From NCBI RefSeq assembly GCF_018449695.1, contig NZ_JAAVUY010000002.1, forward strand, positions 495,014 to 559,013: 64,000 nt of DNA, read 5' to 3'. Below the pieces are notes generated by a model, which worked only from the letters and a program-made list of their open reading frames with translations, was not told the origin of the DNA and searched no databases. Position numbers and translations under genes: made by a program. Source of the DNA: Bradyrhizobium sp. dw_411. Its GTDB lineage: Bacteria; Pseudomonadota; Alphaproteobacteria; Rhizobiales; Xanthobacteraceae. This document shows, piece after piece, positions 61,369 to 64,000 of the stretch (its first letter is position 1; every line of letters starts with the position of its first letter).

Positions 61369-61485
61369 TTTTGCAAATTAGTCTGGTGTAAATGGATCGA
61401 AGGGATAAGGCGCTCATCGCGCCTTGCAGAGGGCGTGTCCCTGGCATCGATCCCGATCGACGTGTATTTTTAGCGCTGCGGACAT
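61369..61485 (-). pseudogene. Ferredoxin gene remnant
   Basis: From ATG 61485 (preceded by GGGGGAA) the frame reads MSAALKIHVDRDRCQGHALC, then KAR and a TGA. This is the N-terminus of a 3Fe-4S ferredoxin of the P450-partner type, which normally continues CKALAPELFDLDE. In the same frame beyond the stop come APYPFDPFTPD and another stop, still resembling the APELFD region, then nothing recognisable. Only the first two cluster cysteines remain of the three or four needed. It is a decayed gene, about a quarter of the normal length, between the MFS and amidase genes. Confidence 0.7.
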
Positions 61486-61607
61486 TTGAGCGTTCCCCCG
61501 TCTGCTGCTGCTTGGTGCCGCGCATTGTTCCCCGGGGGCAATTATAGCGGGGCAGGCATGATGCGCCAGCGCCGAACCGCGCTTTTCGCTGTCAATGCGG
61601 TGTCTGG
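61486..61607. other. Gap between amidase and ferredoxin remnant
   Basis: 122 bp with no gene or clear stem-loop terminator. GGGGGAA at the left end (minus strand) is the ribosome-binding site of the ferredoxin remnant. Confidence 0.35.
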
Positions 61608-63044
61608 CTACTTGTGTGGAATCGGCTCGATTCGGGGATCGATCGGCGTCGTGCCGCGCAGGCCCAGAATATCTTCCAGTACGTTGGCGCCGGCGAGGAG
61701 CTGCGCCTCGCCACGGGGCGGCGCGACCACCTGCAATCCGACCGGCAGGCCCGACGCGGTGAACCCGCATGGCAACGACATCGCCGGGCAACAGACCAGC
61801 GTGATGGCGTAGACGATGCCGAGCCACTCGACATAATTGTCGAATTTGGTGCCCGCGCATTCGGCGACATAACGGTCGCGGATCGGAAACGGCGGGACGA
61901 TGGTTGCGGGCGCCAGCAGCAAATCATAGGTCTTGAAAAATTCCAGCGTGCGCGTGCTCATCGTGACGCGCTGGGCTTCGGCGCGCTCAAGCTGCTCGAC
62001 GGTCAGCTTGAGGCCTTCCTCGATGTTCCAGATCACCTCCGGCTTCAACTGATCGCGCTTGGTGCGTAACAGCGCTGCCTTGCTGATCGCAAAATCGAAG
62101 GCGCGCAGTACATGGAAACATTCATGGGCCTCGCGCAAATCGGGATGCGCTTCCTCGACAATGACCCCGGCCTCGGCGAAACGCGCGGCTGCTTTGCGGG
62201 TGATCGCGGCGACTTCGGGATCGACGGGGGTGATGCCGAGATCGGGCGAATAGGCAATGCGTTTGGGCTTGTTGCCAGAGCGCGCGGCTGACAGGAACGA
62301 TGCCGGCAACAAGGGCAGCGACAGCGGGTCGGCCGGGTGTTCGCCGCTCATCGCGTCCAGCAGCAGCGCCAGATCCTCGACATTGCGCGCCATCGGGCCG
62401 TGGACCCCCAGATTGCGGTCGATCTTCGCGGCCGGGCTGTGGGCGACGCGGCCGATGCTCGGCCTCATGCCAACGATGCCGCAGAAGCTGGCGGGATTGC
62501 GCAGCGAACCGCCCATGTCGGTTCCGTGGGCGAGCCAGGCCATCCCGGTGGCCAGCGCCACGGCAGCGCCGCCCGAAGAACCGGCGGCGGAGCGCGACAG
62601 GTCCCAGGGGTTCAATGTCGCGCCGAATACTTCGTTGAACGTATTGGCGCCGGCGCCGAATTCCGGCGTGTTGGATTTGGCGTAAATCAGCCCGCCATGA
62701 TGTTCGAGCTGTTCAACCACGATATCCGAGCGCGCGGGAACATTGTCTTTATAGATCGGCGAGCCCTGCGTGGTCAGCACGCCCTCGACATTGGTGAGGT
62801 CCTTGATCGGGATCGGCATGCCGGCGAGCAGGCCGCGCTTGCCGATCGGCTTTTTCATCAAGGCCTTGGCGCGATCCCGGGCACGATCGAAACACAGGAT
62901 CGGCAGGGCGTTGACCTTGTCGTCAACCTCGGCGATTCGCTGCTCCAGCGCGTCCAACAAATCAAGTGGGGTGACCTCGCCGGCATTAAGTTTATCGATG
63001 ACGGCGCATGCTGTCGCATGCACTAGCTTTTGATCGGATGCCAC
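61608..63044 (-). CDS. Amidase (amidase-signature family)
   Basis: A 478-residue hydrolase with the Ser-cisSer-Lys triad: Lys in GMPIPIKDLTNV (about 82), the glycine/serine stretch SAAGSSGGAAVALATGM, and the nucleophile serine in GTDMGGSLRNPASFCGIVGMRPS. Substrates of the family range from aliphatic and aryl amides to peptide amides and nylon oligomers. No GatB/GatC is nearby, so it is not a tRNA amidotransferase. A GGGGAGATGT ribosome-binding stretch precedes ATG 63044. It is divergent from the KynB-like hydrolase. Confidence 0.92.
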   Translation of the reverse strand: MASDQKLVHATACAVIDKLNAGEVTPLDLLDALEQRIAEVDDKVNALPILCFDRARDRAKALMKKPIGKRGLLAGMPIPIKDLTNVEGVLTTQGSPIYKDNVPARSDIVVEQLEHHGGLIYAKSNTPEFGAGANTFNEVFGATLNPWDLSRSAAGSSGGAAVALATGMAWLAHGTDMGGSLRNPASFCGIVGMRPSIGRVAHSPAAKIDRNLGVHGPMARNVEDLALLLDAMSGEHPADPLSLPLLPASFLSAARSGNKPKRIAYSPDLGITPVDPEVAAITRKAAARFAEAGVIVEEAHPDLREAHECFHVLRAFDFAISKAALLRTKRDQLKPEVIWNIEEGLKLTVEQLERAEAQRVTMSTRTLEFFKTYDLLLAPATIVPPFPIRDRYVAECAGTKFDNYVEWLGIVYAITLVCCPAMSLPCGFTASGLPVGLQVVAPPRGEAQLLAGANVLEDILGLRGTTPIDPRIEPIPHK

Positions 63045-63145
63045 TTACATCTCCCCCCGGGGTCCGCTTTGGGATGACGGATTGTGTAGCCCTGTAAATC
63101 ATTTTCCGACAAAGTGAAATGCAGCAAGAATGGGGAGGTTTAACA

Positions 63146-63997
63146 ATGAGCACGCCGTTCGATGCGCCTGACTGGCGCGGAATGAGCCAGAAGGATCGGG
63201 ACGACGGCCTTAACAATGGCGCAGCCGTGGCCGGCAGTGGCGAGATCGTCGCCGAATGGGACCGGCGTTCAACCGACATGCGTGCGCGGCATCCCGCGCA
63301 CCTGGATCTGCGATATGGCCCGCGTGAGCGCAATCGCATCGATTTCTTCAAGTCTGCCGAAAAAGCCCCGACGCTGGTGTTCATTCATGGCGGCTATTGG
63401 CAGATGCGCGCCAAGGAAAACTTCGCGTTGTTTGCCGGCGGTCCGATGATGTTCGGCATCAATGTCGCGATGATCGGCTATACGCTGGCGCCGGACGCGA
63501 CGCTCGATCAGATCGTCGCCGAAATCCATGCGGGGATCGATTTTCTGGCCGCGGAACTGCCGGCGCTCGGCGGTGATCCGAGCCGTATCGCGGTGTGCGG
63601 ATGGTCGGCCGGCGGTCATCTCACGGCAATGGCGTTGTCGAATCCGAACATTAGGGGCGGCGTCGCGATCAGCGGGATCTACGATCTTGAGCCGATCCGT
63701 CACAGCTATCTCAACGTCAAATTGAAGCTCGACGAACTGATGTCCCGCCGCAATTCGCCGATGGCGCATGCGGCAGGCCCGTTGAAGCCACTGGCGCTGG
63801 TGGTCGGCGGCGGTGAACTGCCGCTGCTGCGCAGACAGACCGCCGACTTCGCCGGTCATCGCGCCAAATATGGCCTGCCGGTCAGTTACGAAGAGATCCC
63901 TGATGCCGACCATTTCAGCGTGATGGACCAGTTGGCGTCACCGACCGGCAGGATCACCGCGCTGATCCGGCATTTGTTTGAGCGGAAGGCGGGGTGA
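63146..63997 (+). CDS. Alpha/beta hydrolase, KynB/arylformamidase-like
   Basis: A 283-residue hydrolase with the HGGYWQ oxyanion motif (about 83-88), nucleophile serine in VCGWSAGGHLTAMAL, and His in EIPDADHFSVMDQL. HGGYW with this spacing is typical of eukaryotic-type kynurenine formamidases and related carbamate or ester hydrolases. ATG 63146 follows TGGGGAGG at 7 bp, so the earlier ATG at 63119 was not used. Divergence from the amidase gene across 101 bp suggests joint control of amide breakdown. It ends a few bases before the window edge. Confidence 0.83.
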   Translation: MSTPFDAPDWRGMSQKDRDDGLNNGAAVAGSGEIVAEWDRRSTDMRARHPAHLDLRYGPRERNRIDFFKSAEKAPTLVFIHGGYWQMRAKENFALFAGGPMMFGINVAMIGYTLAPDATLDQIVAEIHAGIDFLAAELPALGGDPSRIAVCGWSAGGHLTAMALSNPNIRGGVAISGIYDLEPIRHSYLNVKLKLDELMSRRNSPMAHAAGPLKPLALVVGGGELPLLRRQTADFAGHRAKYGLPVSYEEIPDADHFSVMDQLASPTGRITALIRHLFERKAG

Positions 63998-64000
63998 CGA

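Noticed and set aside
61486..61860. Upstream part of the minus-strand frame containing the ferredoxin remnant
   Set aside because: It is an out-of-frame shadow of the amidase gene; only the last 23 codons from ATG 61485 have ferredoxin character.
1..64000. tRNA, rRNA, CRISPR array, insertion sequence or prophage
   Set aside because: No conserved RNA gene, regular short repeats with spacers, transposase or phage protein was seen; the palindromic repeats are solitary and unlike CRISPR.

Overview
The window looks like a chromosomal segment of a GC-rich alphaproteobacterium close to Bradyrhizobium/Rhodopseudomonas. This rests on codon use (GC-rich third positions throughout), the paa operon layout, the dense complement of ABC transporters, and several families of palindromic intergenic repeats of the kind common in Bradyrhizobiaceae. 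I see no rRNA, tRNA, CRISPR array, phage gene or insertion sequence.

Layout. (1) 1-1.6 kb: a VOC-fold protein, then a dihydroorotate dehydrogenase gene that has lost its middle in frame. (2) 1.77-10.2 kb: a TetR regulator followed by a Ssu/Tau/NMT1-type ABC importer and four sugar-type catabolic genes (enolase superfamily, Gfo/Idh/MocA dehydrogenase, DUF993 aldolase-like barrel, xylose-isomerase-like barrel). It reads as one uptake-plus-degradation unit whose substrate I cannot name. (3) 10.5-13.8 kb: a TauE/SafE exporter, a cytochrome P450, and divergently a two-subunit ThDP decarboxylase of the sulfopyruvate/phosphonopyruvate type. (4) 13.9-19.1 kb: a TetR-controlled RND efflux pair ending in a strong terminator. 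(5) 19.2-35.3 kb: a CnbZ/RidA-like protein convergent with a minus-strand array holding two complete dipeptide-type ABC importers, with a cytoplasmic-type gamma-glutamyltransferase and a DUF1028 protein between them. A DadA-like FAD oxidase is divergent at the head. (6) 35.4-47.2 kb: a lipid and storage-polymer region with an esterase, a wax-ester synthase/DGAT, an epoxide hydrolase, a self-sufficient CYP102-type P450-reductase fusion, a GFA protein, a hydrolase, a class III-like PHA synthase with a small PhaE-like partner, a GNAT acetyltransferase and a phasin. (7) 47.3-49.6 kb: a DUF445 protein and a paralogue of the esterase at 35.8 kb. (8) 49.8-57.5 kb: the phenylacetate operon paaX-A-B-C-D-E-I-K plus an MDR oxidoreductase. 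(9) 57.6-64 kb: a YeeE/YedE transporter, a hydrolase-OsmC fusion, an MFS symporter, a ferredoxin gene remnant, an amidase and a KynB-like hydrolase.

The genes describe a soil heterotroph that takes up peptides, sulfonate- or sugar-like compounds and aromatics, and stores carbon as PHA and possibly neutral lipid. The least explained units are the 2.7-10.2 kb catabolic cluster, the GGT-DUF1028 island between two peptide transporters, and the CYP102 enzyme, which has lost the fatty-acid carboxylate anchor seen in P450 BM3. Coordinates are from direct reading; functions are family-level unless stated.
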